The notes: generated from the sequence alone by a model not told the origin. Counted from the first letter of the stretch, positions 15,406 through 25,498 are shown. The stretch: 56,205 nucleotides of DNA from Bacteroidaceae bacterium (GCA_017535725.1 JAFXTO010000027.1:1-56205), one strand, 5' to 3'. Numbers and translations: made by a program.

Positions 15406-17625
15406 TTACTTGGCAATATACTTGCTACCGTTTTTGATAACGATGCCCTTGTAGTCCTTGTTAACACGCTGACCAGCGAGGTTGAAGGTAACGGTGGAAG
15501 CATTGTTGCTCTTCATGACGTTGTTGATGCCATTTGGATCAGTACCGAACTCATAAGGATCGGTTCCTGCGCCTTCCTTGACAAAGAAGTTCTTGGTGCC
15601 TTCCTGGTCAATGAGGGACTCGGTCTCATCCTCGAGCTTCCAGACGACGTTGGAGATCTTGTAGACGCAAGCGCCCTTGATTTCAGCCATGTTGAATGCG
15701 ATGGTCTTCATATCCTTGCCAGCGCACTCGTTGGGAACGGTGAAGGTATATTCGAAGTGCTGCGATTCGGTAGTGAAGTTTACATCACCGATGCAACCCC
15801 AGTGGATGTAACCGCCAGGCATAGCATGGCACTGAGTCGTGGTCTTAGCATCGACGGTGCTCTCATAGTCAAACTCGAGGACGGTGACTTCACCAGCATC
15901 CAGCACACGGTTAGCAACGATGAAGAACTGGTTGTCCCAAGCCTGTCCAGGATTTTCGGGCTTGTCAACACCTGCTTCCTCAGCCTCAGCTTCGGTGTAC
16001 TCTCTCTCCTGACCGTTGACGATAACAACAGTCGGGTTGGGATTGATCTCGATGGGTTCCTTGTTGGCTTCACCTTCAATCTTCTCGAATTTCATAATCC
16101 TGTCATCGGGGGCGACATAGATCTTCCAGACACCAGCTGCGGGGAGCTTAATCTTAGCAAGGCTACCTTCTGTGTAGTCCAGCCATTCATCTTCTTCGAC
16201 AGAGCCGGTTGGTTTGAGGGTAGCGCCCTTGAAGGCAGCATCATTACCGCGAACGGTGGAAATCATGACTTCATTGACCCATGACTCCTCGTCGCCCTTG
16301 GTACCAACGGTAGCAACGAATGCTTTCTCGTCAGCGTCCCATACGAATTCGGTAGCGTTGGCGTAGTCATATTCGAGACCTGTTTCAGCATTCTGAGAAG
16401 CAACGAAGTAACCTTCGTCCAGCTTCATAATCTGCCAGGAGAGGTCGTCGAAATAGAAGACATTAGGCTCCTGAGGAGAGTCCACTGTAGACTCCGCGCA
16501 AAGGTTGAATGCGATAGACCAGCCACCACCTTGACTCTCATTGAATGTGATGGTCTTGTCAAACTCCTGCCACTCAGTGGAGAAGTTTATGTCACCAATA
16601 GCCTCCCAATGCAGGTAATCAGACGGATGCTGTTTGTGAATCTGAGTTGCTGTCTTAGCAGCCTTTTCGGCCTTATAGCGGAAGTGAACCTTAATCTGTG
16701 TGCCACTCTTCCAAGCCTGGGGAGACTGAATCCAGAACTGGTTAGACCACTGGATGGAATTGTCATCATCAATCTTATCGATTCGTGTCATATGAACAGC
16801 GAATACATGGTTGCTTTCATTACCTGGCTCTGCTTCAATATCAGCAGGGAAAGGACGAGAGCGTGGACTATCCTCTGAAATAACCGTATTCTGATCATCG
16901 AAGTTGCGACCCATCGTCAGATTCCATGCGCAGATTTCACCTGTACGGTCGCCGCGCCAGTTGGCATTAATGCCATCTTTCTCTTCAAGAGCCCATGCCG
17001 GCCATGCTTGTTCTGCATTACCGTTAACAATCTGTTCGAGCCATTCCACGGGGCGCTCTTCCTTCTTGCTATGGCCTACGGTCACATACTTCCATTCGAT
17101 AGTGGCAGTGGAGGAACCGGGCTGAGCGACGAGGTTACAGGAAGTACCACCGACGCCGGTGTAATCCCATTCAACCTCTTCCCATTCTGTACCAATAGAT
17201 ACAGAAGCGCCTATGCTCTGGCCTTCGTTCCAGCCCCAACCCATGTTGACGTTGATGGTGCAAGCTTCGGAAGCCTTGACCATAGCCTTCACGGTGTAAG
17301 CGCCATCAAGTTCGGTGGGAATACCGTCAGCAATGAAATACTGGTGCCATGCCGGTTCTGCAAGTTCAATCTTGTAGTACTCAACATTACCCTGAGTCTT
17401 GACGATCACGTCGCTGGTCTCTTGAGCGCCCTCCACAGCTACATACTTGTAGTTAGCACCGAAGTCGGTCATCACACCGTCGATCCATTCGGGCACATAA
17501 CCCATTACGTAGAATGGGAAGCCGGTGTTCTGTGAGTAGTCGATTTTGTAGTCTTCTACCCACTCTACTGCATTTGCCCCCAAAGTCATTGCAAAGAGAG
17601 CAACAAGAGTAAGAAATTTCTTCAT
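15406..17625 (-). CDS. Secreted multi-CBM-like protein with sorting tail, last gene of the PUL
   Basis: 739 residues with signal peptide MKKFLTLVALFAMTLGANA. Three beta-sandwich segments can be made out: 20-190 (with AWHQYFIADGIPTELDGAYT, CBM4-like strand pattern), 195-400, and 560-665. The last two share a recurring unit: SNQFWIQ...HFRYKAEKAAKTATQ...YLHW.AIGDINFSTE.Q.F near 294-355 and DNQFFIV...EFDYESTVDAKTTTQ...YIHWGCIGDVNFTTE.Q.F near 564-624. The C-terminus (VTFNLAGQRVNKDYKGIVI, then KNGSKYIAK) is a Prevotella-style sorting tail. No catalytic motif. It lies 69 bases after the GH10-like gene, in the same direction, so it is probably the last gene of the same transcript. The likely role is glycan binding at the cell surface. 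Confidence 0.8.
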   Translation of the reverse strand: MKKFLTLVALFAMTLGANAVEWVEDYKIDYSQNTGFPFYVMGYVPEWIDGVMTDFGANYKYVAVEGAQETSDVIVKTQGNVEYYKIELAEPAWHQYFIADGIPTELDGAYTVKAMVKASEACTINVNMGWGWNEGQSIGASVSIGTEWEEVEWDYTGVGGTSCNLVAQPGSSTATIEWKYVTVGHSKKEERPVEWLEQIVNGNAEQAWPAWALEEKDGINANWRGDRTGEICAWNLTMGRNFDDQNTVISEDSPRSRPFPADIEAEPGNESNHVFAVHMTRIDKIDDDNSIQWSNQFWIQSPQAWKSGTQIKVHFRYKAEKAAKTATQIHKQHPSDYLHWEAIGDINFSTEWQEFDKTITFNESQGGGWSIAFNLCAESTVDSPQEPNVFYFDDLSWQIMKLDEGYFVASQNAETGLEYDYANATEFVWDADEKAFVATVGTKGDEESWVNEVMISTVRGNDAAFKGATLKPTGSVEEDEWLDYTEGSLAKIKLPAAGVWKIYVAPDDRIMKFEKIEGEANKEPIEINPNPTVVIVNGQEREYTEAEAEEAGVDKPENPGQAWDNQFFIVANRVLDAGEVTVLEFDYESTVDAKTTTQCHAMPGGYIHWGCIGDVNFTTESQHFEYTFTVPNECAGKDMKTIAFNMAEIKGACVYKISNVVWKLEDETESLIDQEGTKNFFVKEGAGTDPYEFGTDPNGINNVMKSNNASTVTFNLAGQRVNKDYKGIVIKNGSKYIAK

Positions 17626-17694
17626 ACGAAAAAATGATTAAAGTTAATAAAAAAATGAATGTTAAATTATGATTTTTGAGAATCCTTCTATACC

Positions 17695-19356
17695 TTATTT
17701 TCCGCTGAGCGCATCGCAGAATGCCTTGTAGGTGGCGGTTCGCACCCAATCTTTGCTCTTGGAATCTACCGACCAGAGTCCGACAGGATCGTTCGTATCA
17801 GCCAAGTTGCCCTTGCAGATACCAGCCTGCTTCTCGTTAGGAATCTTGGTCATGTAGGTTTTGATGACAAGTGCATAGTAGTCTGCCAGCTTCTGGCGCT
17901 GGGCTGTTGTGATATCTTTTGCTATCACATTAGCGCCTGTTGCATCCTGGTACTTGATGTCGAAGTTGGAGAGACGAATCAGTTTGCCCGTCTTGGCCAG
18001 GTTGTCGAGGAGGGTGTTCAGCGTGGCCACGTTGGCGGTCTGCGTCGCTGCATCCTCGCTATAGACGAGACTCAGCTTCGCGTTGATGCCGTCGAGCTTG
18101 GCACCCTTGCCGTCCCAGATGTTCATCCAGTACTTGAGGCTCTCGAATTTCTTCGCGTCATCGAGACCGCTCTCGCTGATAAAGAACTTCATCTCGGAGG
18201 AATCGCCCTGATACCTCTGGAAAGCAGCACGTGCAGCCTTTGCTACAGCCGGAGCATAGTTCTCGCTACCGAGGATATCCTGCCAGAAAATCTTTTCCGT
18301 AGAGTGCTTGAGGTCGTACATGCCGTTCTCGAGCGTGGAATTCGCATCAATAGCCTCGTCAATGAGGTCGAAGGACTTGATACGACCGGCGTTGATCTTC
18401 ATCAGACCATCGCACCAGGTGTTGAGTGCATAATTAATCGTATCACTCTTTTCTTGTGCCGTCTGCGGGCGGTGGTTGTCTGGATAGTAGCCGACCTGCA
18501 CCTTCTGGATGTACATAACCGCCTTACGGGTGTTCTCGATTTTCAGGTAGCCTTCGGTCTCACCTTTGGCACTTTGTCCTTCCACGACAAACTTCGTCCA
18601 TTTGCCGGGCTTCAGGATATACTTGCCGTCTGCGCCACTTCCTGCAATACTGTTGCCAGAGAAAACAACCGTGAAAGAAGCTTCCTTGTCGGCCTTAGCC
18701 CAGAAAGTGATGGTGTAGTTGGCGAGCGGATCCACGTCGAAACCTTCCACGATGCGCACCTCTGCTTGTGCATTCTTGGATGTTCCGATTTGGAGGGCGT
18801 TCTGTCCATCGTATTTGACGATGGAAGCGTTACCCTTTTCCACCTTGCCATCGAATGTGGTCATGGTGGTGAAGTCTACAGACTTCCCTTCGACATAGTC
18901 CACAGAAACCTCAATAGGAGCGGTGAGCGTATTCAGCCAGTCGTCAGCCTGGTTGGCATTGGCCACAATCGGGCTACCGAATACATTGCCTCCGATTTCC
19001 TCTACGTGGTCGAGCAGGTCCTTCATGTCGAGGAAGTTCATCACACCCTTGGCGTTGACGATGGCACCTGACATCAGGGTCGTCCCGAAGGCGAGGTCGT
19101 CGAAGTTGGTGACGGCGGCGGCATGTGCCAGTTCCTGCTTGTTGAATTCGGCCACCTTAAGTTGTGCGCCGAGAGACATATTGGGATACTTGGCTCTGTC
19201 GATGTAAGACTTCACGGTGGCGTAGTCCTTGTAGGGCTCCACGAAGTTAGGATCTGGTTCGGCCGTGAAATCATCTGTCACATTATAGTCGGCACAGGAA
19301 ACGGCAAGTGCGGCCGCTGCCAACAGATAGAATGCGTTTTTAAACATCTTATTCAT
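17695..19356 (-). CDS. GH10-like lipoprotein with an inserted CBM-like module and lost catalytic residues
   Basis: 553 residues with lipobox Cys21 (LAAAALAVSC). The layout follows Bacteroidota GH10 xylanase lipoproteins: N-terminal VKSYIDRAKYPNMSLGAQL, a first half of the barrel, an inserted CBM-like sandwich (about 146-292), then the second half. Key sites have changed. Where GH10 has NFDEVTAGNAMK it reads NFDDLAFGTTLMS (84-96); where GH10 has GHTLVWH it reads GSPIVAN (127-133). The acid/base segment WDVVNEA is FDLIDEA (329-335), keeping Glu334 but losing the Asn. The nucleophile segment TELD/SELD is SNFD (463-466), with Asn464 in place of Glu. It should not hydrolyse xylan by the normal route. 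It occupies the xyn10C position of a Xus-type operon, so a surface glycan-binding role is inferred. Confidence 0.8.
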   Translation of the reverse strand: MNKMFKNAFYLLAAAALAVSCADYNVTDDFTAEPDPNFVEPYKDYATVKSYIDRAKYPNMSLGAQLKVAEFNKQELAHAAAVTNFDDLAFGTTLMSGAIVNAKGVMNFLDMKDLLDHVEEIGGNVFGSPIVANANQADDWLNTLTAPIEVSVDYVEGKSVDFTTMTTFDGKVEKGNASIVKYDGQNALQIGTSKNAQAEVRIVEGFDVDPLANYTITFWAKADKEASFTVVFSGNSIAGSGADGKYILKPGKWTKFVVEGQSAKGETEGYLKIENTRKAVMYIQKVQVGYYPDNHRPQTAQEKSDTINYALNTWCDGLMKINAGRIKSFDLIDEAIDANSTLENGMYDLKHSTEKIFWQDILGSENYAPAVAKAARAAFQRYQGDSSEMKFFISESGLDDAKKFESLKYWMNIWDGKGAKLDGINAKLSLVYSEDAATQTANVATLNTLLDNLAKTGKLIRLSNFDIKYQDATGANVIAKDITTAQRQKLADYYALVIKTYMTKIPNEKQAGICKGNLADTNDPVGLWSVDSKSKDWVRTATYKAFCDALSGK

Positions 19357-19371
19357 AATCTTAGCCTCCTA

Positions 19372-20565
19372 TTAGGGTTTAACGTATTTGGGTGAGAAGA
19401 GCTCTCGCTTATTGGCCTCACGAGTCTGAACGACGAGGGTGTCGGTGGTTGAGATATCAATGTCATTTGCAAGGATTATGTCATTTCCTTTATCATCCTT
19501 TCCAATGACACGCCCTTGCTTGAACTTCACATTGTATGCCAGACGGAGTATGTCGCGTTGAACAAGTGCTCCGTTGTTGCTACCCCACTGGTAGTCCTTG
19601 TATTCCGGCTTCTCGGTTCCCTTGGTGATGAATTCACCAGAACCAGAGGCAGGCACTTCTGTGTCATCACTGGAAATCGTACATTTGTTGCCATCGAAAG
19701 TGAGGATGAGGTTGCAACTTTGAGATGCTCTGGCTTTTCCAGCTGCATCCTTACCTATATTAAAGGAAACGGGGAAGATGGCCTGAGTCATGTTCTTGGT
19801 GGTGATGCCGCAGACTTCGTCATTCTGGTTCACGGGATTTTCCTTGTAGTGTTCAAGGTCTGTGTTGACCAAGGAGGTATCCTTGCGGACAACCGTGGTG
19901 ATAACACCAGCTTCGGTCAGCACATCAACACCACGGCGGATGTATTTACCCTGCCAGGGGTTCATATACTTCACGCAGTAGAGTACATAGTCCTTTGCCA
20001 GGACATCCCAATCCTCCGTATTCGTGCGGGAAGGAGAGAGGCCTTCGCGCGGGGAACCCGTCAGGATACGGTCGATACCCCTCACGTTAGTCATCAGGAG
20101 AGGAATGACGTATGTGTTCTCGATAGCCTTGGGGTCGTTGAAGAACGCGTCTGTGAACTGCACTTCCACATAACCACGAGAATTCCCATTGTATGGAATG
20201 ACGTTGGACGAAAGACTATAGTATGCCGTGGGCATGGGAAGGACAGGATAGGCAGCATTGCCACCTTCATCGGTAAAAAAGAGGTTGTTGCAGAGAGTTT
20301 CATCGACAACAATATCCACCGCTGCATCGCGCCCGCCGTAGGCTCCACCCATGGTAGACCAGATCTGACACTTGTGCTCTTGGTCAAGTGCGTTGTCGTA
20401 GGTATCGTTTCCAAGGACGAGGGTACGGACGGGGAACTGATAGGCGAAGTAAGCGGTCGTACCTCCTTCATAGTCCGGGAATTTATTCTCTTTGTTGCAG
20501 GCTACAACTGTGAGAGAGAGTACTCCCAGGACTGCGCCATATATATGATTCTTAAGTTTCACCAT
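19372..20565 (-). CDS. Surface glycan-binding lipoprotein (DUF1735 / DUF5627-type), XusE position
   Basis: 397 residues with a lipoprotein signal ending VVAC (Cys23). The N-terminal half (ENKFPDYEGGTTAYFAYQFP, then IWSTMGGAYGGRDAAVDIVV) has the DUF1735/BT_3987-like pattern of SusE-position proteins: FPDYxxGTTAYFAYQ and the GGRDAAVDIVVD strand. The C-terminal half (WQGKYIRRGVDVLTEAG ... YNVKFKQGRVIGKDDKGND) fits DUF5627. It follows SusD after 59 bases and precedes the GH10-like gene by 15 bases. The role is to hold the target polysaccharide at the outer surface for the SusCD importers. Glycan specificity cannot be read from sequence. Confidence 0.82.
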   Translation of the reverse strand: MVKLKNHIYGAVLGVLSLTVVACNKENKFPDYEGGTTAYFAYQFPVRTLVLGNDTYDNALDQEHKCQIWSTMGGAYGGRDAAVDIVVDETLCNNLFFTDEGGNAAYPVLPMPTAYYSLSSNVIPYNGNSRGYVEVQFTDAFFNDPKAIENTYVIPLLMTNVRGIDRILTGSPREGLSPSRTNTEDWDVLAKDYVLYCVKYMNPWQGKYIRRGVDVLTEAGVITTVVRKDTSLVNTDLEHYKENPVNQNDEVCGITTKNMTQAIFPVSFNIGKDAAGKARASQSCNLILTFDGNKCTISSDDTEVPASGSGEFITKGTEKPEYKDYQWGSNNGALVQRDILRLAYNVKFKQGRVIGKDDKGNDIILANDIDISTTDTLVVQTREANKRELFSPKYVKP

Positions 20566-20624
20566 AGTAATTCAATAATCTTTAAACTGTAAACTTTGAA
20601 CTTTAAGCTAAGTGCTTGTACGTA

Positions 20625-22454
20625 CTACTTCCAACCCTTGTTTTGCTTGAGGTTGCTCCACTTGAGTATTTCGCTCTTGGGAATGGGTCCGTAGAACTGA
20701 TAGGAACTGTCGTATTTCCGATCCTCCACCTTAATGATTTTATAGGAGAGGGTACCAGTTGCTTCGTCGCGGTCAATCTGCACCCCCTTCACTCCTTCGT
20801 CAAGCGGCAGCATCCAACGACGGAGGTCCCAGAAGCGCTTGTTCTCGAAGCAGAGTTCCAGACGACGCTCGTTGCGGATGAGGTTGGTCATATCGGTCTG
20901 GTTGTTTGCACATTCTTCGAGATAGGCGTCGCCTTCGGGAAGAGGCATTCCAATGGCGTCCGTTCCGAGTCCGGCACGATTACGGATAGCCTTAATCACA
21001 TCGTAGGCCGTGAAACCAACGCCTGTAGGATCGCTCTTGGGACCCCATGCATCGTTGGCGGCTTCGGCGTAGGCCAGGAAGATTTCCGTGTAGCGAATGC
21101 GGGGGTACAGGTGCTGACGCTCCATGAGTGAGCTCTGCAGGGGATTCGCGTCCTCACGTAGCAGTTTCCTCAGGTAGTAGCCTGTGCGGGTGGAAGTGCT
21201 TTGATTGTTAATGTTGTCAGCCGTCTCACTCTTATCGCCATTGACAGCAGGATAGGTACCGGTTATAATCAAGGATTTCCTGAATGTCGTACCATTGTAG
21301 AGAACGATGTTGGCCAGACGTGGGTCGCGGCCTGTATAGGGATCGTTCTTGTCGTAACCTGACTTGGCCACGTTGCTGATTGGATAACCGTTGCGCATGG
21401 GGAAGGCGTCAACAAGGTTCTGCGAGGGATTGACCTGACCGTCGCCATACAAGGTGGGAGGGAAGTTGTCGCCTTCTTGGCTTGCATTATTATCATAGTC
21501 CTTGCGCCAGAGAATCTCATCGAAATCTGACAGGCTTTGCAGCTTGGTGGAATTCATGTACCAGTTGATGTTTCCATCCTTATCGAATCCGTTTAATCCA
21601 CCTATCCGATTGAGTACATTGCCACAAAGAGTTGCAGCCTCTGCGGAAGTCACGTTGCTTTGGTCACGGAAAGCAGGACTTGCGGCGAGGAGTGCGACCT
21701 GTGCCTTGATAGCCTCGGCAATCTTACCAGAAATAAGGTTCTTGGCTTTGGAACCAAATACGAGGTTATAGCCAGAGTAATTGGCACCCAACGACAGGTA
21801 TTTGGCGGGAATGTCTTCGGCACTACTGATGTCGGTATAATCTAAAGGAAGGAGTGCCATTGCGCTATCGCAGTCGGCAAAGCATCGCTTCACACAGTCG
21901 GCAAACGTGGCGCGAGGCTGGTTGAAGTCGGAGCTACCGTCTTCAGCATTCGTCAGAAGGGGCACGCCATAGAGAACACCATCGTCTGCATAACCTCCAT
22001 GGGCCTGGAGCAGATAGTAATAGAAGAGTGCACGAAGGCCGAAGGCTTCACCCTTCAGACGGTCGATGAACATCTGCTGCTTGGAAGCTGCGCTGGGAGC
22101 CCATTTGGTCTTTTCTACGATGGCAAGGAAAAGATTGACATACTGGATGCCATCCTTGCAGTTATCCCATTGGGACACAGGGTTGTTGTCCGAAGCCCAT
22201 GCGCCCGTTGCCATATTCAGATAATTACTGTTTTTCAGGTTGGTAACAGCATCATCTGTAGCAATGTCCGTCTGGGTTGTCGTCAAATCAGGAATCCGAT
22301 CATACGCATAGATCAGCAGGCCATGTGCATACTTGGACTCCTCGGTCATGTCTTCTGCCTGTCGGTTGTTCTCATCTGCCGGTACGAACATATCATCGCA
22401 GGAGCAAAAAGCGAGAACCCCGATTAAGTACATTATAATATTTCTTGTCTTCAT
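20625..22454 (-). CDS. SusD/RagB-like starch-binding-type lipoprotein 2 (XusD position)
   Basis: 609 residues from the ATG at 22454; the frame's nominal TTG start nine bases upstream is not needed. Lipoprotein signal MKTRNIIMYLIGVLAFCSC with Cys19 followed by DDMF, the classic SusD start. TPR-like helices are visible (GLRALFYYYLLQAHGGYADD; RYTEIFLAYAEAANDAWG), and the C-terminus carries RNERRLELCFENKRFWDLRR, the SusD hallmark. It forms the lid of the SusC barrel gene immediately upstream (22491-25448) and captures oligosaccharides at the cell surface. Length is slightly above the 520-560 average. Confidence 0.95.
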   Translation of the reverse strand: MKTRNIIMYLIGVLAFCSCDDMFVPADENNRQAEDMTEESKYAHGLLIYAYDRIPDLTTTQTDIATDDAVTNLKNSNYLNMATGAWASDNNPVSQWDNCKDGIQYVNLFLAIVEKTKWAPSAASKQQMFIDRLKGEAFGLRALFYYYLLQAHGGYADDGVLYGVPLLTNAEDGSSDFNQPRATFADCVKRCFADCDSAMALLPLDYTDISSAEDIPAKYLSLGANYSGYNLVFGSKAKNLISGKIAEAIKAQVALLAASPAFRDQSNVTSAEAATLCGNVLNRIGGLNGFDKDGNINWYMNSTKLQSLSDFDEILWRKDYDNNASQEGDNFPPTLYGDGQVNPSQNLVDAFPMRNGYPISNVAKSGYDKNDPYTGRDPRLANIVLYNGTTFRKSLIITGTYPAVNGDKSETADNINNQSTSTRTGYYLRKLLREDANPLQSSLMERQHLYPRIRYTEIFLAYAEAANDAWGPKSDPTGVGFTAYDVIKAIRNRAGLGTDAIGMPLPEGDAYLEECANNQTDMTNLIRNERRLELCFENKRFWDLRRWMLPLDEGVKGVQIDRDEATGTLSYKIIKVEDRKYDSSYQFYGPIPKSEILKWSNLKQNKGWK

Positions 22455-22490
22455 ACTATTCAATTTTCAATAATCAATAGTCAATTAGAA

Positions 22491-25448
22491 TTAGAACGTT
22501 ACCTTGACACCGAGGTTATAGAAACGAGTCTGAGGTGCATAGCCTACAGTGGTCTCCATCAGCTTGCGCTCCTTGGAGATGGTGAGGAGGTCGTTGGCGT
22601 TCAGATAGATGGAGAGGTCCTTGACAACCTTACCCATGAGGTTCTTCGGGAAGTCGTAGGTAAGCTGTATCTTGCGAAGGTTGAAACGGTTGGTGCTGTA
22701 GATCCAGAAGGTGGATGCGGCAGCATTGTGATTCGAACCCTGGGCGCTCAGACGGGGATGAGTAGCCACATCTGCGGTCTCGGGGGTCCAGCGGCCCCGT
22801 GCATTGACGGAGTACTTGGCGTCGCCACTCATATAATAGTAACCGTTGTTCTTCATACCGTAGGCTCCGAACTGACCGTTGCCGACGATGAAGAGTGTAA
22901 AGTTATTGTACTTGAGGGTGAGGTTCACGCCGAGTGTGAAGGGAGAACCGTAGCGACCGTCCTTGCCCAAATCAACCTGGTCCTTGGAATCGATAATTCC
23001 ATCGCCAGTCACATCTTCATATTTCAAGTCACCAGGCTGGATGGTACCGCCAATCTTGGAGGTGGGGAGTCCATCCTTCAGGGTGTACTTAATATTGCCG
23101 TCGGAAGTCTTGGTCTCGTTGAAGTCATCGTACGTGTAGAAGCCTAAGCACTGGTAGCCGCGGATGGCGTCAATGGCATGACCCTCTACCTTCTGGTTCT
23201 CATATTCTACGATTTCGTCGTACTTCTTGTTGTTGGTTGCGAGATAGGTTCCGACCACACCAAGGGCTGCATAGACCTTGCCAAACTGCTTCTGGGCAGT
23301 GATGCTGAAGTCAAGACCCTGGCGTGTCTGAATGTTGTTGTTGATAGCCGGCTTGAAAGTACTACCTTGGAGGCCACTCTGCAGGTGAGAGGGGAAGGTG
23401 GTCGGGTTCTGGACAATGAAGCCGTCCATATCTGTGTGGAAGTAAGTGAGGTCTGCGGAAAGCAACTTATTAAAGATTGAACCACGCAGACTGACGGAGA
23501 ATTCCTTGCGATGGATGAAGTCGAGGGCGGGATTGCTACCCATGGTGGAATAGGTGCGGTCTGCGTTAGAACCTTCATTCCAGGAGAAGCCACTACCGAC
23601 GGTTTCCCACAGGGCATCGTAGAGATAGAAGTATTTTTCACCCATATAGACGTCGATGTCCTCACTCAGATTACTGTAGGAGGCGCTGAGCATCAAGTCA
23701 TCGACCCAGCTTCCTTTTAGGAAATTCTCCCTGGCCATATTCCAGCCAATGGTGAAGGAGGGAGAGATGGCATTGCGATGGCCTTCGGCAAGGCGAGCGG
23801 AATGCACACCGGCCAAAGTTACATCGGCATAGTAGCGACCCATGAAGTCATAACCTGCCTGCAGGCCTAAGTTGGCATTTGCATAACGGTGGTACTGACC
23901 GCTGGAGGTGGTTGTGAACATATTAGCGAGGAACATACCCGTTACGTGGTGCTTGCCACCGAACGTATGGTCATAGTCAAAATGTCCATTCCAACTGATG
24001 GTCTGGCGATAGGCGGTATTTGACATTGACATGTGACCACTCACAATCTCGTCGTTCTGCTGGGTGAGACCTACAATGACATCCTCTGAGTTGTAGTTAC
24101 TCCAAGTGGGGATGAACACAGCGTACTTGTTGTCGTACGAAAGGCCATAGTTGGCGGCATAGTCGATGGCGAACTGGGTCTTGAATGACAAGCCCTTGAC
24201 GAACTTGTTCATGTCGTAGATGATGCCGGCATCAAACTGGAACTGACGGCTGACGTCCCTTGTCTGGCCACCGAAATAGCAATCGGCGATGGCATTGGTC
24301 TGGGTGGTCTTGGTGCCGCCGGGGAAATAGACTCCGTCAAGCAGGTTGAGCGACTTGCCAAGGATGGCAAGAGCTTTGCTGGCATTGGGGTCAACCATAT
24401 TAATATGAATCAGCGGAGCTGCGTTTTCCGGGAAGTTAGGACGACCATATTTTCCAGTGTTGTTGCGATTTTCATCCTGACCAGCTGCCTCGCGCCAGAA
24501 GTCGCCTTTGTTCTTGTTGGCATTGTAGAAGGTAGCACTGGCGTTGGCATATCCCTTGATGAACTCGTTGATGACGAGATCCACATTACCACGAACACTG
24601 AATCGGTCGGTGTAGTTGTACTTAGCCTCTCCGAAGTTGAGGAGGTCGGCAACACGATAGTAGTTGACATTCGTGTAGAAGTGAGCACGACTACCACCAC
24701 CCTGAATCTCTGCAGTAGCTTCTGTACGGTTGTATGCCTTGCGGACATATTCGTCAGAATAGTAGTTTACGTTGGGATAACGATAGGGATTGATACCTGA
24801 AGCGTGATTATAGATATCCTGTTGGCTATACTTAGGAACGTAGGGGTTACCTAAGCCACGGGCATCGTTAGCAACGGCTTCGTTGTAGAGGGTCATGTAC
24901 TCTGCCGAACCCAGATACTCTGGGAATTCCTTGGCGACGTGCCAGCCAGTATTGGCGTTGGCTACAATCTGGAGGCCATCCACCTTACCGCGCTTGGTGG
25001 TAATCAGGATGGCGCCCTTTGCAGCCTTGGAGCCATAGAGGATCACTGCCTGTGCGCCCTTGAGGAAGGTGACCTGCTCAATTTCAGAGGGAAGAACATT
25101 GTTGGACGGACGCTTCACACCGTCGATAATCACGAGCGGCATGTTGCTGTTGTCGTTGTTGTCCAAGCGGTCGTTGTCCATTCCCCAAAGGTTGTTGCCA
25201 TTCCAACCACCGACAAGCGCATACAGATCTTCGAGACTGCTCATTGTATAGTCTTTCTTCTGCAGATCTTCCATGTCAACGTATGAAATGCCTCCGAGCA
25301 GTTGGTCGGCATCCTTGTCGCGGAAAGCAACGTGGACTTTCTTGACTGCCAAGGTTGAATCCGCTTCGTCTGCGGCCTGGGCATTGACCGTCAGGGGCGA
25401 AACAGCAAACAAGGCAATGAGAAATATGTTTGTCTTTATTCTTTTCAT
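22491..25448 (-). CDS. SusC-like TonB-dependent outer-membrane receptor 2 (XusC position)
   Basis: 985 residues from the ATG at 25448, where the signal peptide MKRIKTNIFLIALFAVSPLT starts. Unlike the first SusC of this locus it has no N-terminal carboxypeptidase-D-like domain; the mature protein goes almost directly into the plug (DMEDLQKKDYTMSSLEDLYALVGG), then PLVIIDGVKRP, VTFLKGAQAVILYGSKAAKG and ILITTKRG, followed by the 22-strand barrel and a terminal aromatic strand ending VKVTF. This short form is typical of the second SusC in tandem Xus-type loci. It imports oligosaccharides bound by its SusD using TonB energy. Confidence 0.95.
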   Translation of the reverse strand: MKRIKTNIFLIALFAVSPLTVNAQAADEADSTLAVKKVHVAFRDKDADQLLGGISYVDMEDLQKKDYTMSSLEDLYALVGGWNGNNLWGMDNDRLDNNDNSNMPLVIIDGVKRPSNNVLPSEIEQVTFLKGAQAVILYGSKAAKGAILITTKRGKVDGLQIVANANTGWHVAKEFPEYLGSAEYMTLYNEAVANDARGLGNPYVPKYSQQDIYNHASGINPYRYPNVNYYSDEYVRKAYNRTEATAEIQGGGSRAHFYTNVNYYRVADLLNFGEAKYNYTDRFSVRGNVDLVINEFIKGYANASATFYNANKNKGDFWREAAGQDENRNNTGKYGRPNFPENAAPLIHINMVDPNASKALAILGKSLNLLDGVYFPGGTKTTQTNAIADCYFGGQTRDVSRQFQFDAGIIYDMNKFVKGLSFKTQFAIDYAANYGLSYDNKYAVFIPTWSNYNSEDVIVGLTQQNDEIVSGHMSMSNTAYRQTISWNGHFDYDHTFGGKHHVTGMFLANMFTTTSSGQYHRYANANLGLQAGYDFMGRYYADVTLAGVHSARLAEGHRNAISPSFTIGWNMARENFLKGSWVDDLMLSASYSNLSEDIDVYMGEKYFYLYDALWETVGSGFSWNEGSNADRTYSTMGSNPALDFIHRKEFSVSLRGSIFNKLLSADLTYFHTDMDGFIVQNPTTFPSHLQSGLQGSTFKPAINNNIQTRQGLDFSITAQKQFGKVYAALGVVGTYLATNNKKYDEIVEYENQKVEGHAIDAIRGYQCLGFYTYDDFNETKTSDGNIKYTLKDGLPTSKIGGTIQPGDLKYEDVTGDGIIDSKDQVDLGKDGRYGSPFTLGVNLTLKYNNFTLFIVGNGQFGAYGMKNNGYYYMSGDAKYSVNARGRWTPETADVATHPRLSAQGSNHNAAASTFWIYSTNRFNLRKIQLTYDFPKNLMGKVVKDLSIYLNANDLLTISKERKLMETTVGYAPQTRFYNLGVKVTF

Positions 25449-25498
25449 AAAAGTGTCAATTTTCAATTTTCAGTATTCAATTTTCAATTGCCTTTGTA

